Shown: piece after piece, positions 36,801-50,800 of the stretch | Numbering within the stretch: the stretch's first letter is position 1 | How the letters are laid out: the number at the start of each line of letters is the position of its first letter | NCBI GenBank assembly: GCA_037976565.1 | Contig: CP137674.1 | Location: 1,703,690 to 1,767,689, forward strand | Length of the DNA: 64,000 nt | Direction: 5' to 3' | From: Mesocentrotus franciscanus | Lineage: Eukaryota > Echinodermata > Echinoidea > Camarodonta > Strongylocentrotidae | Position numbers and translations under genes: made by a program | The notes under the pieces: model-generated | What the model was told of the DNA's origin: nothing | What the model saw: the letters and a program-made list of their open reading frames with translations, nothing else | The model's database searches: none

Positions 36801-39800
36801 GGGATATAGACGACCAAGGTTTGGTAAGATCATGTCTAGGGTATTACTAAACAAATAATTAATAATCATAATATAATCTTACAGTCGTAATCAAAACTAA
36901 TTTGATAACAAGGATATACACGAAAAATCATTGTTATGTTTGGGCTGTTATCCATCAAAAGCATCAAATTAGTTGTTGACACCTAGCATAAGTCAAATTG
37001 ACAAATTAGATAGGCCAAGCAAGATGTTTTGATAAGGTGCACACAAAAACATTGCACATGGAAATAAGTATGATTTTACTTAGTTTGATGTGGGGGTACT
37101 ACAGCCCACGAGCTCGACAGCCATAGAGACAAACAAAAGACAAAAGACATTCTCACATCTTTTCTGCGGGTTCACGAGATCAAGCACTCACGAACCCGAT
37201 AACGGTCTCGAAGGCTGTCGAGCTACTGGAATGACCCCGGTAAGGAGGCTGGTAGGGGTCACATCATTATGACACAATCTTAAATCAAAGGCCAATGCCA
37301 TTTAAATGAAATAAAACAGCACATTATCTTACTTTTTTCATTAAAGATACTATGTCCCTTTTGCAGCCAACATCAAATTCTGTAGAACTTTGCAGGAATT
37401 ATGAATATGTCATGTATGTCCTATCTGTGAAATGTAAACGTTAGCAGTGTCCTAATATTCAAATTATGCAAGGAAACCCGTTTACTTGCTAGACTTCACT
37501 GTCAGACACTATTGAGTGACTGACTGGCTTTTTCATCTTTGGTAATAACATAAAATGAGCTGTAAAGGGTACATGAGCATTTGTCTACATCAATAACCCA
37601 CTTCTTGTAATGGCCAAAATTAAACTGATTGAATCTTTGCGCAGCATAAAACGTACGACCATTCGGTACAATGGTCTGAAAAATCAGACTATTACTTACT
37701 GGCTCTATAGCTCCTAAGTCGATTCGACAACTAATAGTCGTTATTTTCCCACTTAAAGACATTTTCAAGCCCCCTTTTTTTAGGAAGTTCTAAATTAGTT
37801 TTGTCTTTCAAATGCCGTTGGAATTTAACCTTTTAATTTTTTGGCCTGCAAATGGGACATAGTACCTTTAAAGTCAAGTGACGAGACCTCAGAACATTGT
37901 GTTTCCTGATAAGAGCGCAGTTTCGTTTACTGATAATTGAACCGATTGCTTTGTAAAATTTCATGTTTTGGGGGCCGTGATCCCATATTATGCAGTTGCT
38001 TCTGGTTCTGTTCACTATGCAATAAGAAGTTTGATCGCCATCTTGATTCGTAAAATTTCAGGATGGTTTTGGGGCGACCCGCACATCAATACCCTTGACG
38101 GTAGAAAGTACACGTTCAATGGCCTTGGGGAATACACCACGATGGCTTACAGTCATGGTGACCCGTTCATGTTGCAATCCAGAACTGGTAAGGCGTTTAA
38201 CAACAGCGTACCTGTTGAACATGGGACAGTCTTCATAGGGTTCGCTGCAACACAAGACATCACTAAGGTAGGTGGTTTCTACAATATCTTCTGCCGGTGT
38301 TGCAGGCGATTTGTACCTAATCCCGGCGGAACGAATCTCCTGGCCGGAACCGATCTCATGTGACACCGGCAATAGCCCATCGGTCGGTGATTCTCTTCTT
38401 GCGACAAGTGCTTCAGATTTTGTTTCGTCAAAGATGTAGGGTTGGGGTTAGGGTGCAGTGTACGATCCAGGGTCTAAATTAGGATTTATGTTAGTCTAGG
38501 AAATTGTCCGCGGAGCTGCAACAGTCGCATGTGCGGTAAATCCTTCAGTAACTAAATTCACCAGAATAAACATATTCCTTATCAGAACCATAAACCTAAT
38601 CCTAATGTCCGGCGCACACTAGACGATTCTCTCTCTTCTTCTAATTTTCTGTAGTGTGCAGCTTTGTTTTGTCTTGTTTTGTCACGTCATGTATTGTTAT
38701 CTTGTCCTGTTATTACTTGTTTTGTCATGTCCTGTCTTATCTTATTATGTCAGTTTCCTGTCTATTGTGTCCCGTTTTGTAATTCTGTTCTTTTGTATAT
38801 TTCGATTGTTTGGACACTTTAAAAGGGTTTATGAAAATATGTTATTATATTATATTTATTTTACTGTGATTATTAAGACACTTTAAAGTGATTTATGAAA
38901 ATAATGTTCATATTATATTTATTCTTGGGAACCTACAAAAACAAGCTATGCTTTTCAGTAGGTTCCTGTTTCATTTCATAATTTTGTACTTACTTTGTCA
39001 ACTATGTTCTTTATTGTGCAAACAATTGATATTAAATGGAATAAATTCGAATCAATCAATCTATCAATCAATTCCCATGCCAAAATACTTTTTTCTCTCC
39101 TTTCAGTCTCGTCTCACTCTTTCTCTCCCCTTTCTTTCTCTATACATAGTTTTGTAAGATTTTGTGATTTTAATTTGTAAAATCCATACAATACAGCCCT
39201 TGGGTTGCCATCATGTGAATTTGTGATATATACCGTTTCAATTAAATTCAATTCAATATTTGTTTTATTTTTGACAGGTCGAATTCCAGCTGAATGATAA
39301 CAGGACAGACATGAGTATTCTAGTTAATGGTACCGGCATCAATATGACGGAATTCCTAGTGGGTAAGTCTACATAATTGACTTTTAGATTTAATATAACA
39401 TCTACAGAAGCTTATAAGAGCAGCGAGAAGGCAACTTGTTATACTCGCCAAGGCGCCATGTTAAATATGAGAAGGCGAGTTGCCGTTTTGGCAATGAGTC
39501 TTGTTTCAAGTCAATCGAAAAGGCAAGCAGGCGAGTTGTCAATACTCGCCAAAGCGCCGTGTTTAAGTTGAGAAGGAGACTGGTTTAGAACTCACCAAGT
39601 CGCCTTCTCGCATCCTCTTCTTGAACATGGCGCCTTGGTGAGTTTTGACAACACGCCTTCTCGCTATCTCGTCCTTAACACGTTGCCTTGGCGAGTTAAA
39701 CAAGTCATCTCTGTTCTGGATGTCCTTAGCGAGGATGTCACAGTCATTCATTCGTTCAAGTTTTTCCATCGCTGGCAAGGAAATGAACACCTTCTGACTG

Positions 39801-41864
39801 ATATCAAGCCAGATTGGTATTTAGAACCCAAATATATTTTGCTAATGAAATTTAAATGTATTTGCTCACATACAAGAAAATATGGATTTGATTTAATATT
39901 TGTTACGACATTCATCCTATCTGGCTTTGAGCATTTGACATTAAATCGAAATCAAGTCAAATAGATCAAAATACATGCAGATGCATTTGATCCAGATAAT
40001 TCGACTTTCATCATATCCTCCATAAGGCTTTTATCATTCTTAAATGAAAATCAAATCAAATCTTTCCTTTCACATTCAAAGCACTTTCGCTCATTCAATT
40101 CGACTTCCATCCTATCCATCCTTAGACTTTTAACATTAAGTGGGAACCAAATACCAAATGCATCCATTCTCATGTAGACGGACTTGACTCACCGGATCCG
40201 ACATTCATCCTTTCCGCGGAGAATGACACTGTCTCTGAAGGTGAGATCAAGGTCACAACACTATTCCAACCAGAAGGCTACCCCAGTTCGTCCTTCACCG
40301 TGACCTTCAAGAACGGCATCTTGGATCTGAGTGTCATGGTCCCTTCTGAGTATGCGCAGAACGGAACCGGGAGGGGTCTGCTCGGTAAGGCATTTTATCT
40401 ACATTGCTTCTCTCCACGCAGGGGCGATGCCTCAGTGGTAGAGCAGTGGTCTCATAACGGGCAGGTCCAGGGTTCGAAACCACTTGATGAGCTAGTGCCG
40501 TTTAGTAAGGCATTAATGTACATTCCTAGGTCCCTCAGAGAGGACTTATGGCCATCGATACCCTGGATGCTTACAAGCGTACACATGCTTTCTTATCAGA
40601 CAGGTAAAAACAGCCGATTAGGCCATCAAGGTGATGGGTACCCGGTAGGATTCGAAAGTCATTGCTGTTGACTCAGCATTGCGAACGTTATCAGTTATAT
40701 CTTTCAAGCGCTTAGCGTCATCATAGAAGTACCCAGAATATTATTAATTTTGTTAGGTATATGTAAAGGGTGGCACTCAATGTTTATCGAGAAAAACTGC
40801 AGAGAAATCCATTTTACAAGTAACTCTAAACCTTGCCCTAATCCTATACCTCAAAGTAGGAAATAACACTGACCATAACTGTAACCCTTAACCTTAACAT
40901 TTCACTGCTCCTAACGTTGACCCTAACCCTAATCCGAAAGTCCATTCATCCGTTTTTCAGTATGGCTGAAAGTCCGAACACTTTGCTCTAGGTTTTCGGC
41001 ATGCAACACCAATAGGTCCTCAGAATGGGCAAAGTAAGTATGATTTACACAAAGTTTTAAGGTTTTACAAACTGAAATAATAACAAAAAATAAAAAACTG
41101 TGATACATTTTTTCTTTGTGTTAAACCAGGTAATGTAAATGGGAACAAATCAGATGATTTTCTGCTCAGGAATGGAACATTATTAATGGATCTGCCTGAA
41201 AGAAATTTAACAGACAGAGAAATATTTCAGTTTGGACAGTCATGTAAGTATTCCAACGAGTTTTATTGTCATACCATGTCTCAATGTTTATTTGATCAGC
41301 CCACATGAATTAGATATAGTTTAATCTGTGTGTGTGATCCATTGTTTAGTAACAATTCGAGGCAGCATTATGTCAGCGTGCCTTTTTAGTTTTATCATTT
41401 GTATTTCTTAATCTTAAAAAGACGTCGTATACAATTGATAATGAGTACAGTATGTGCTTTGTTAATGATTTTGTTTCCCTTGATGCTAATATATACGTAG
41501 GACAGATTTCTCACACTTGTGGGCATGGTCTAATCTCAAGGGTGTAATGTGTGAATCTCTTTCTTACAGTAATGAATTCATATTAACAGGGGATCAAAAG
41601 TAAAGAAATTCAGGAGCAATTTACCTAGAAAGCTCATTGTTTTGGTGTGCGCTGTTTCTTTCAAATAATAACACTATTTTGTTTTGGATTCGTATTATGG
41701 CAGGATAAGTGAAGGACGATCAATCCAGTAGGACTTTAATTTGTGCATGATATTCTCCATCTGAATGATTAGATGGGCAGCAGAGAGTAAGAAAGGAACA
41801 CATAGGAAGAGGTGGATAGATTGTCTTGAGGAAGATGGTAGAGAAATTCACCTGATAATGATTG

Positions 41865-41898
<34 letters not shown>

Positions 41899-44800
41899 AA
41901 TGATGATGATGATGGTGATGATGTAAATTCTCCAGTTGTGTAAGGACAAGCAATACGTTATCTTCACCATCTTTTCATTAACTGTCTGTTTACATTGATC
42001 TTGTTTCTTCTAAGGGATGGTAAATGAGGGCGAATCGCTCTTCGAATACGGTGATGGGAATTGGAGTTACTACAATCCTAGCGACCACAAACCAATGTTC
42101 TTGGACGAGCTGCTCGCTCTCGACCCCATCCGAACCCAGGCGGCCCGAGAGACTTGCGGGGAGGACGAGGCGTGCCTGTTCGACTCCCTCGCCGTCAGTC
42201 CAGAGATGGGTAAACAGACTATGACATTGGGGAACCAACTCGACAATGATCTCCTAAACCTTGGTGAGATGTGGCAATAGACTGCGCCGTTTTATTACTT
42301 TGGGGAGATCAGAAGATGTTTCGTAATCAACCCTGTTAGAATTCATGAAATTTCCCTGATTGCTCAGTGGTAGAGCAGCGGTCTCGTAACCGGGAGGTCC
42401 CGGTTTCGAAACCAATTCGATGCGCTAGTGCCCTTTGGTAAGGCATTAATCCTCATTACCAAGTCCCTCGGAGAGGACTTAAAGCCGTCGGTCCCCTGAT
42501 TGCTTACTTACAAGCATACACATGCTTTCTTAGCAGTCACGTAAAACAAACAAACGAATGAGCAATTATCTCATAGAAAATGAGACCAAGTCAGTGTAAT
42601 TAGTGGTTATCTTTATTGACCAAAAGACGTACGTTCCGTCTAAATAAGATTTCTATCCATTTTTGCTATCACGTAAAATATGGCTGGATTTCATCCCAGC
42701 CTCCGAATTGCTGATGATAGGATTCAGTTATCAGTTGAAACCTATTAGCAGTATCTATGTGTGCCTATTGTTTATCATTTCTAAATGTCATTTCTTATGT
42801 ATTGAAATGACGAAAGCATGTTTATACGATTGTGAATTCGTTTTCAAACTTTACAATAAAGCTTCAAAATGCTACATGATACGCCTTTAGAAATGAGATA
42901 AATGTAAAATTTGTAAATATTACGTTTTTATATTACTTTTTAAATTCTATAGATAATTTTCCTCCGAACGTAACCAGCGTGTTAGAGATTGGCGAGACAG
43001 ATGCTTTACAAGAAGGGGAGGTTCTCCTCATGCAAGTAGGCGTAAGCATTACCTTGAAGATTTCTGCACACGACCCTAACGAAGATGATGAGGTATTCTT
43101 TACATTCAACGATACAGCACCAGAGGGCGCCAATTTCAGCTCCGGTATGAAAAAAGAAATTGCTTATGACTTTGTTTTTAAAATATCATATACTCTCTGT
43201 TAAATGATAGATCAGACTGATTATTTGTCAAACGATAAACACAATGTTCAAATTGCAGATTGATCTGTGGATGAGTGCACCTTATACTGATCTCTCCTCC
43301 TTTACCTCTTCCGTCTCCTTATCTCTAACCTTCTCTCCTTACTTACCTTTCTTTGTGACTCTCACTGTGTCTCTCCCTTCCTCGCCGCTTTCCTCTCTCT
43401 CTCTCTCGCACTCTCGCTCTCGCACTCACTCTCCGTCTTTCACTCCTCTCCCACTCTCTTTTTCTCCCATTACCCCCTTCTACGATTGTTATACCTTTCT
43501 ATCCTTCTCTCTCTCTCTCTCTCTCTTGCTCTCTCTCGTGCTCTCTCTCTCTCTCCCTCCCCCTCTCCCTTTTATTCTTTCCATCTTTCTCTCTCTTCCT
43601 TCCATCCTCCCCCTGTCTTCCTCACACACACTCTCTCTCTCTCTCTCTCTCTTGCTGTCTCTCATAAAGACGGTATCTTCACCTGGACACCACCTGACCT
43701 GAATGTATCATCAATCGAGATCATTGTGATGGACACCCGAGGAGCAGAGACATCGCTGTCATACAAGGTCATGATCTGCCGATGCGAAAACGAAGGCGTG
43801 TGTGACTTCGAAAACCAAGCCGAAGGGCAGGACCTAATTGCCAACGGATTCGCGGTGAGTATATTGGTATAGCTATAGTTGTAAGACACATGCTATGATT
43901 ATTATGGAAAAGAAATATATAATAACTATATTTCATTACGTGTGGTAAATTCCCCCATTAAACCCACTCCCTCCCCTTCCGAGTAAATCTATATGTTGTT
44001 ATGGCGTGAGGGGTTCAAATGATCTAGCGGACCACTAAAACTCAGCTTAATATAAAAACGAGAAGAAAAAAAGTGCTGCTAAAATCCACTGATTCTTCAA
44101 TCATCTTTGTCCTCCTCCCTTACACGCATCCCACATAGATCGCGCGACCCTCGAAAATTCACCCGTCGAAAAATGAAAAGCAAGGTTCGTCTCCGTTATA
44201 GCGCTGAGGGTGCGTTTCCATGTCGCGCGCCCAATCACATGACAATATAACGCACCCTCAGCGCTATAACGGAGACGAACCTTGCTTTTCATTTTTCGAC
44301 GGGTGAATTTTCGAGGGTCGCGCGATCTATGTGGGATGCGTGTAAGGGAGGAGGACAAAGATGATTGAAGAATTTAAAATATATAAAAACGGAACAAATC
44401 TGGACTACACTTATACCATGCTTGGCTGCTTTGATACTTTGATAAATTTCACCTTCACCGAATCTGACTCCGTCTCCACCACATTTACATATTCATGATA
44501 GCATAGATGTACTCGTAACTAGTTAAATCATAACTGATTTTATTATTTACTATATAAATCTATGTATCTACCTATTATTGCTTAGTCCTCCAGACAAAGC
44601 AGTCATCGAAAATAAAAAGTCACAGTTGTGCATACCCCACCCCGATATACCCTTCAGTCACGCGCACTCTACGTCCGCATACAAACTTCCTCTCTCACGC
44701 AGTCCCAGAGACAGACCAGGGACATGTTGTAAACAAGGAGAGGGGCCGGAGGGAGGACATAGGTAGATACATAGATTTATATAGTAAATAATAAAATCAG

Positions 44801-47800
44801 TTATGATTTAACTAATTTACCACAATAAATCATATGTATCTACCTATTATTGCTTAGACCAACACAGATGAAAGCGGGAGGCATGTCCCAAACAAAAGGG
44901 TTAACGGGGAACTAACGAAGAAGAAGCCGCCAGCAAGGAGGTAGAAGCGAAACGTTCCTCACTTGCCAGAATATCTTTGAGATAACATGAAATAAAGGTA
45001 TTTGGCGACAACCAAAAGGCAGCCTTCATAATGTCATGAAGGGCGACACCATGAAACAAAGCCCAGGAGGTACTAATACCCTGGTGTCATGCGCCCGAGG
45101 AGGCACACCTTCCGAGAGAGCCTCAGGACCTGCGGCCTGAACCGCCTCAATGATCCATCTAGAGATGGACTCCTTAGACGCAGGAGAGAAGGGTTCCGCG
45201 TAATCAGGAATAACTGCTCATTCCTCCGAACACCTTTAGTCTTGTCCAAATACCACTTCAGAGCCCTAACCGGACACCAGACTTTGTCTTCCTCGACTGA
45301 GGAGACACTGGACAAAGGACAAAGGAAAATCTCCACTGGACCCGATGAGACAGTTTGATTCTTTGCTAGGAAAGAAGGCTTGGGAATAAGTCTCACACCC
45401 TTCCTCTCCCAGCGAATGTGGCCCGGAGAAACGCAAAGGGCGTGAAGCGTGCCTCTCCTCTGCCCGGACGCAATCGCAATTAAAAACAAAGTCTTGATTG
45501 TGAGGCAGAGCAGAGAAGCCTTGGCAGAGGTTCAAAAGGAGGCTTAGATAAAGCCTCCAAAACCTTGGGCAGACTCCAGGAGGAGCCAGCTTCTGTTGGG
45601 GCGGTCTCTCCAGAAAGAAGGACCGCAACAAAATTGCCAGTCGAGGGAGTTAGACACACTCGAGCCATCTGGGAAACCTGCATGGATAGCAGCGATGGCC
45701 GAACGATACCCACGCAACGTGGACAGAGATCTACCCTTGTCAAATAAAGAGATAAGAAAATCGGCTATGACACCAATAGACGCCATCCTGGGTACCACGT
45801 CAAGCCCTCACACCACTGGTGGAAGGCCTCTAACCGAGAGTTATACAACACTCGTCGAAACTCGGCGGCTCCTGGTAAAAACTGAGAGGCCCTTTCCGAG
45901 AGGCCCTCAGCTCTTGCAACCTCCCCGATAACGGCCAAGCGGTCAAAGGGGGACCGCTGGCCGCGGATGAAGTATCCCTGAGAGAGGCTGAGCCACCAAG
46001 TCCTCCTTCAGCGGAAGACAAAGCGGTTGACCCGCTAACAAATCCAGGAGGTCCGAAACCACGACCTCCTCGGCCAACGAGGGGCGATCAATAGAACCCA
46101 AGCCCTGTCCGATCTGATTTTCCTCAAGACCTGAGGAATCAAACCGAATGGGGAAACGCATAACCCCGAGAGACCCCCAATGGAACGAGAAGGCGTCCAG
46201 CGCCCAGGCCTCCGGGTCTCAGAGAACAATACATCGGAAGCCGATGATTGAACGGGATGCGAACAGGTCGATCTCCAAAGGAGACCAGACCGAGAGGAGA
46301 AGGTCGAACACTTGCCAATGGAGGGCCCACTCGGGAGGCACCTCCTCTGGACAGGAAATCTGCTACCAGATTGTCCTGGCCAGGAATAAAGGATGCTACA
46401 GGCGTGATCTCCACCGATCGACACCACCGCCACAGACGAGCAGCTAAGTCGTCCAGGCTGGACGACCTCGTGCCGCCCTGCCGATTTATGTAGGAGGCCA
46501 CAGTTGTATTGTCCGTGAGCAGTAGAACCGTGCGACCAAACAACAACTGTCTGAAATGGTGAAGCGAAGCGAACGCCGCCATCATTTCCAAACATTGATG
46601 TGCGGAAGGACGGAAAATCCCAAGTCCCCGACACCATGTTGCCCAAACAGTGACCCCACCCCAGGTGGGAGGCGTCCGTCGACAGAGAGATCGAAGGCAG
46701 GGGCACGCGAAAGGGCTTGCCCCGAGTCAAGAAAGCGCCGTCCAACCAAGGAGCCAACAGAAGCTTGATCTCCTTTGGTAAAGGAATCCTGACTGAAAGG
46801 GAATCTACACTCGGTCTGTAGAACCTCAGAAGATGCCTTTGAAAGGGCCTCATGAGAAGCCGAGCATCCTGAAAACATCGACCAGGCTGGCCAAAAACCC
46901 AGCCACTGGAGCCACTGTTGACCGAACTCTGTCCCCACTGGGACGGGCCAACTGAGCCGGCAAATCCAACTCCGCACCCAGGTAAACCAACCTGCGGGCG
47001 GGAACCAACTCGATTTGTCCCAGTTCACCAGGAACCCTAGTCCCTGTGTGACCTGCAGTAGAAGACTCAACTGCTCCCGAAGGCGAGACTCTGAACTTGC
47101 CACCAGGAGCCAATCGTCCAAATAAGCAAACAGCCTGAGCCCTTGCTTTCGAAGAAAGGCCGTGAGGGCCGAAACCACTCGGGTAAAACCCGAGGTGCCG
47201 GCCTCAGGCCGAAAGGGAGGGCCTTGAATCTGTAGGTCTCTCCTCGAAAGGCAAACCCCAGAAGATCCCTTGAAAGTGGATGGATGGGAATATGGAAGTA
47301 GGCATCCTTGAGGTCCAAGGAAACCGCTAAATCCTCCGGACCTAATGAAGGAGGATAGTAGCCAGATGTTCCATGCGAAAATGCATGGGAGCTATGTGCA
47401 GGTTGATCCTTTCATGTTGAGGATCATCCTCAACTTCCCGAGCGCTTGGGGATGACAAAAACCGGAGAGAGACTCAGACCAGGGTGGTCCGAGACTCTTC
47501 TATAGGTCCTTCTCCAGCAACATGAGAATCTCGTTCGAGATGTGTTGCTGGAAAGGGGCGGACAACGGAGGCGGACGAACTCGAATGGCGCCGTTCGGAA
47601 GGGGCTCTACCAGCTCTATGTAGAAGCCCTCTCGCACGACTGAGAGCACGAAAGTGTCTTCGGTGATAGCTTCCCAAGAGGAAGGAACTCCCGGAGTCGT
47701 CCGCCGACCCGGTCTACAAGCGCTCGGGCGAACCTTCAAAAGTGCCGCTTGGATGGAGGGAAGGACTTGGCCGAAGACTTCGACCACTCCAACCTCTAGA

Positions 47801-50800
47801 CGAACCCCTGCCACGGCCCGAACGGGCCTAGCGGGGAGAGCCTGAGAAGGAGTAAAATGACGTGAACCCACGCCAGTCGACCTAGACGGAGGTCTTGAAC
47901 GACCCCTGGTTAAAGGTTACGAGCGGAAATGCCGCGCCAAATCAGCGGCCTGTTTACGCCTATCAATCTCCTTCTGCAGCATAGCTGTGAACTGACCACC
48001 ACAAAGGAACTGTTCCGACGAAGGAATGCCTTCACACGAAGGAATATCCCGCTCCAACACCCCAGCTCCGACAGCGCCAGCTGACGGCGCTGAAGGTCAC
48101 CGCGATAGAAGTGCAAGAAATTCACGACCACAAGAGGCCCGACAGTAACAAAAGGATATTCTGAAGTACTAACAAACCATCCGCCGAAATTCCCAATTCG
48201 TCAGCTCTTGCCAAGAGACTGACCAGAGAACCCATAGGCAGAGAGCCGAAGGAAATCCCCGTCAAAGATGAAATAGCCTCCAGGGGCTTATCTCGATCCT
48301 TGTACGACTTCTTCTTGAGATTAACTCCCAAATGAAGCGCAACATTAACAAGATCAGGTGAAAGTTTCTTCGCAACAAAGTTGCGAGTAACCTCCGCAAT
48401 GAAGGAAAAAGCAGAGCTTTGAGATCTCACATCCCGAGAAACCCGATAGGGTCAGCTGCAATCCTATCAAATTCAGTCTTGAATTCCTCAGGCAGGAATA
48501 GAATCCTGAGATGAACGCTGTTTAAACAGCGAAGACGGAACACCAGCCCCAGTGCTGGGACGAGAAAAAGTATCAGGCAGATACTTTTCTAACAAAGCCC
48601 TCGCATCGGAGCCCAAACTCGAAAATTGTCCCGGTGCTGAGTCCAGCTGCGAATCCTCCGAGACAATGGAGACAGAATCCCAGTCACACTGACGATCCAT
48701 AGTGACCGAATCATACGGCTGAGGTAAAACCCCCACCGAGGCCAACGACTCCTCCCGGCGGAGCGCCGAGCAGCAGCAGGCCGGGGAGACAAAATCCTGT
48801 CGAGAGACGACAATACGAGGTAACGATTCTGACGCCAAAACAGCGGCAGCCGAAAATTCAGAACAAGAATCCGAATCAGAAGACAAAGAGGCGGGCTCCG
48901 CGACCACACTAGCCGGGGCACGGGGGACGGTATGTACCGAACCCGCTGACATACCAGGTGACGAAATTGACGCCAAAGTATGTGCACCTGTCGACACAGC
49001 TGAGGAGCTCAGCTGATTGAACATTTGTTCCATGAGAACTCTGAGCTCTGCCTGCGCAGAACTCGAAAAGGAAGACACAGGCGTCGATTCCTTTGTCTTC
49101 TTTGTCTTCTTTGTTTGCGATCCAGCCGAGGCAAGGACGCTCACACTCTTCCGTTTCTTCCCGTCGCAACGGGGAGGAAGGAGGCTTCTTGGCCCTGCTA
49201 GCTCTCTTCCGCTTAGCACCAATGCCAGATAAACTCAGGCCGTCTCGCCTCACTGATTCTAAAGAAACGTGAGCGAGATCTGCACGTCAGTGTGACCGGG
49301 GCTCTCACGCTGAAATGCTCCTGAGAAGCTACAGCGAAACCACTACGGAGAGTGAGACCGAGGCCTGCTCGCTGCAAAGTTTCGTGAGAAACACCAGCGA
49401 GGTGTGACCAGGGCCTGCTCGCTTCAAGCGAGGAGTGACCGGGGCCTGTTCGCTTCAGTGCTTCGTGAGAAGCCTCAGCGAGCTCGAGACCTTGGCGTTC
49501 CACTGGCGTGATTATTATCAGGCACCCCAAATGTGGACGCAGGAATACTGCCGAAATGAATCGGGTGCGTAAACCGGGTCTCCTTCATGCTTGAATGCAT
49601 GGCTCGTGCTTTGCACGGCTGTTGCCTCGCAGAGCCCCGTGAAGCCCGGGGCCTCTACCGGACGGACAGACCCACGAGGGGGAAAGCCACCAGTAGGAGT
49701 CTCTATATTCTAGCTGAGCTGAATTTATAGACCTCGACATACAGGCGCCGGAGCACAGCCCGCTGGCTGGCCCGGACGCGGTATCCGTCGGTAACTTACT
49801 ACAGGGCAAAACTCCCGACACACTCGGCAAAAATACCCAGTGCGTGGAGTAACCTGCCCCGAGCCTGTACTCGGGGTGCCCTTACCCCCCCTACCTGCCG
49901 CACCAAACTCACTCGCTAGTGAGGCGGTACCGACAACCGAAACTGGGGGAGTGAATCCACTCCAAATCCAGACTCCTTGTCCATTAGAAACCTGTGGATA
50001 AGACAAAACAAACTTTCCAAGGAAAGCGATAACAACAACAAAGAAAAGCAACAGTTACTAAAACCAAACAATCGACGAACTAAACAAGCGTCGACTAAAA
50101 TACGCAACAAACAGCGTCGCTTCAAAACAGTTTAATTAAACTCTTAAACAAAGCTAAAAACAAACAGTCCTAGCGTAGCTAAACAAAAGAGCTACGTACG
50201 AAGAACGCTTATCTAAGCGTCAAACAAAGGGCTAAGAAAGGAAAAACGCTTATCTTAGCGTCAACAAAAGAAATTAACACACAGAGCGCTCAACCATAGA
50301 GCCGCACCGTAAACTACACTAGAGGTATGCACAAAGAAATCCCTTAACAAAAACACTAAGTGAAAAAGCCCCGGTACACAAATTACTGTGTCCGGGACTG
50401 AACTCAAAAAGGGAAGTTCGGTCGGCAAAAGTGAACACTAACTACTGCCAAAATAAAGTGACTTAGGGTTAAAAACCGAACCAAAATGTATAAAAACAAA
50501 TTGGAACTGGAAATGACAGAAAGAAAGCACTCCAAAACGCTGCGAGGAGCAAAAACTCCAAATTTAGCGCTAGAGACTTATCTGTACTCCTTAACGAATG
50601 ACTGCGAAAAAGAGAGGAAGTTTGTATGCGGACGTAGAGTGCGCGTGACTGAAGGGTATATCGGGGTGGGGTATGCACAACTGTGACTTTTTATTTTCGA
50701 TGACTGCTTTGTCTGGAGGACTAAGCAATAATAGGTAGATACATATGATTTATTGTGGTAAATAATGTATTTACATTCAAACAACATCATTACAGGTGGT

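Larger units (their letters stand above)
44522..50763 (-). mobile_element. DIRS-like tyrosine-recombinase retrotransposon, copy 2
   Basis: Same family and orientation as copy 1, in the intron between exons 36 and 37. Starts GTTAAATCATAACTG at the left and ends GTGGTAAAT at the right. About 6.24 kb. Frames are broken in gag, RT-RNase H and recombinase. Its right end lies 33 bp from the exon 37 acceptor. Confidence 0.92.

Noticed and set aside
38058..38372. Minus-strand ORF over exon 30
   Set aside because: Antisense of the VWD exon.
40860..40945. CCCTAA-like motifs suggesting interstitial telomeric sequence
   Set aside because: Only a few degenerate units in mixed sequence; not a tandem telomere tract.
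41720..41953. His-rich minus-strand ORF
   Set aside because: Translation of the GAT microsatellite.
42363..42435. A possible functional tRNA gene
   Set aside because: The B box has an extra base, stems do not close and it continues into a shared non-tRNA body, so it is a SINE.
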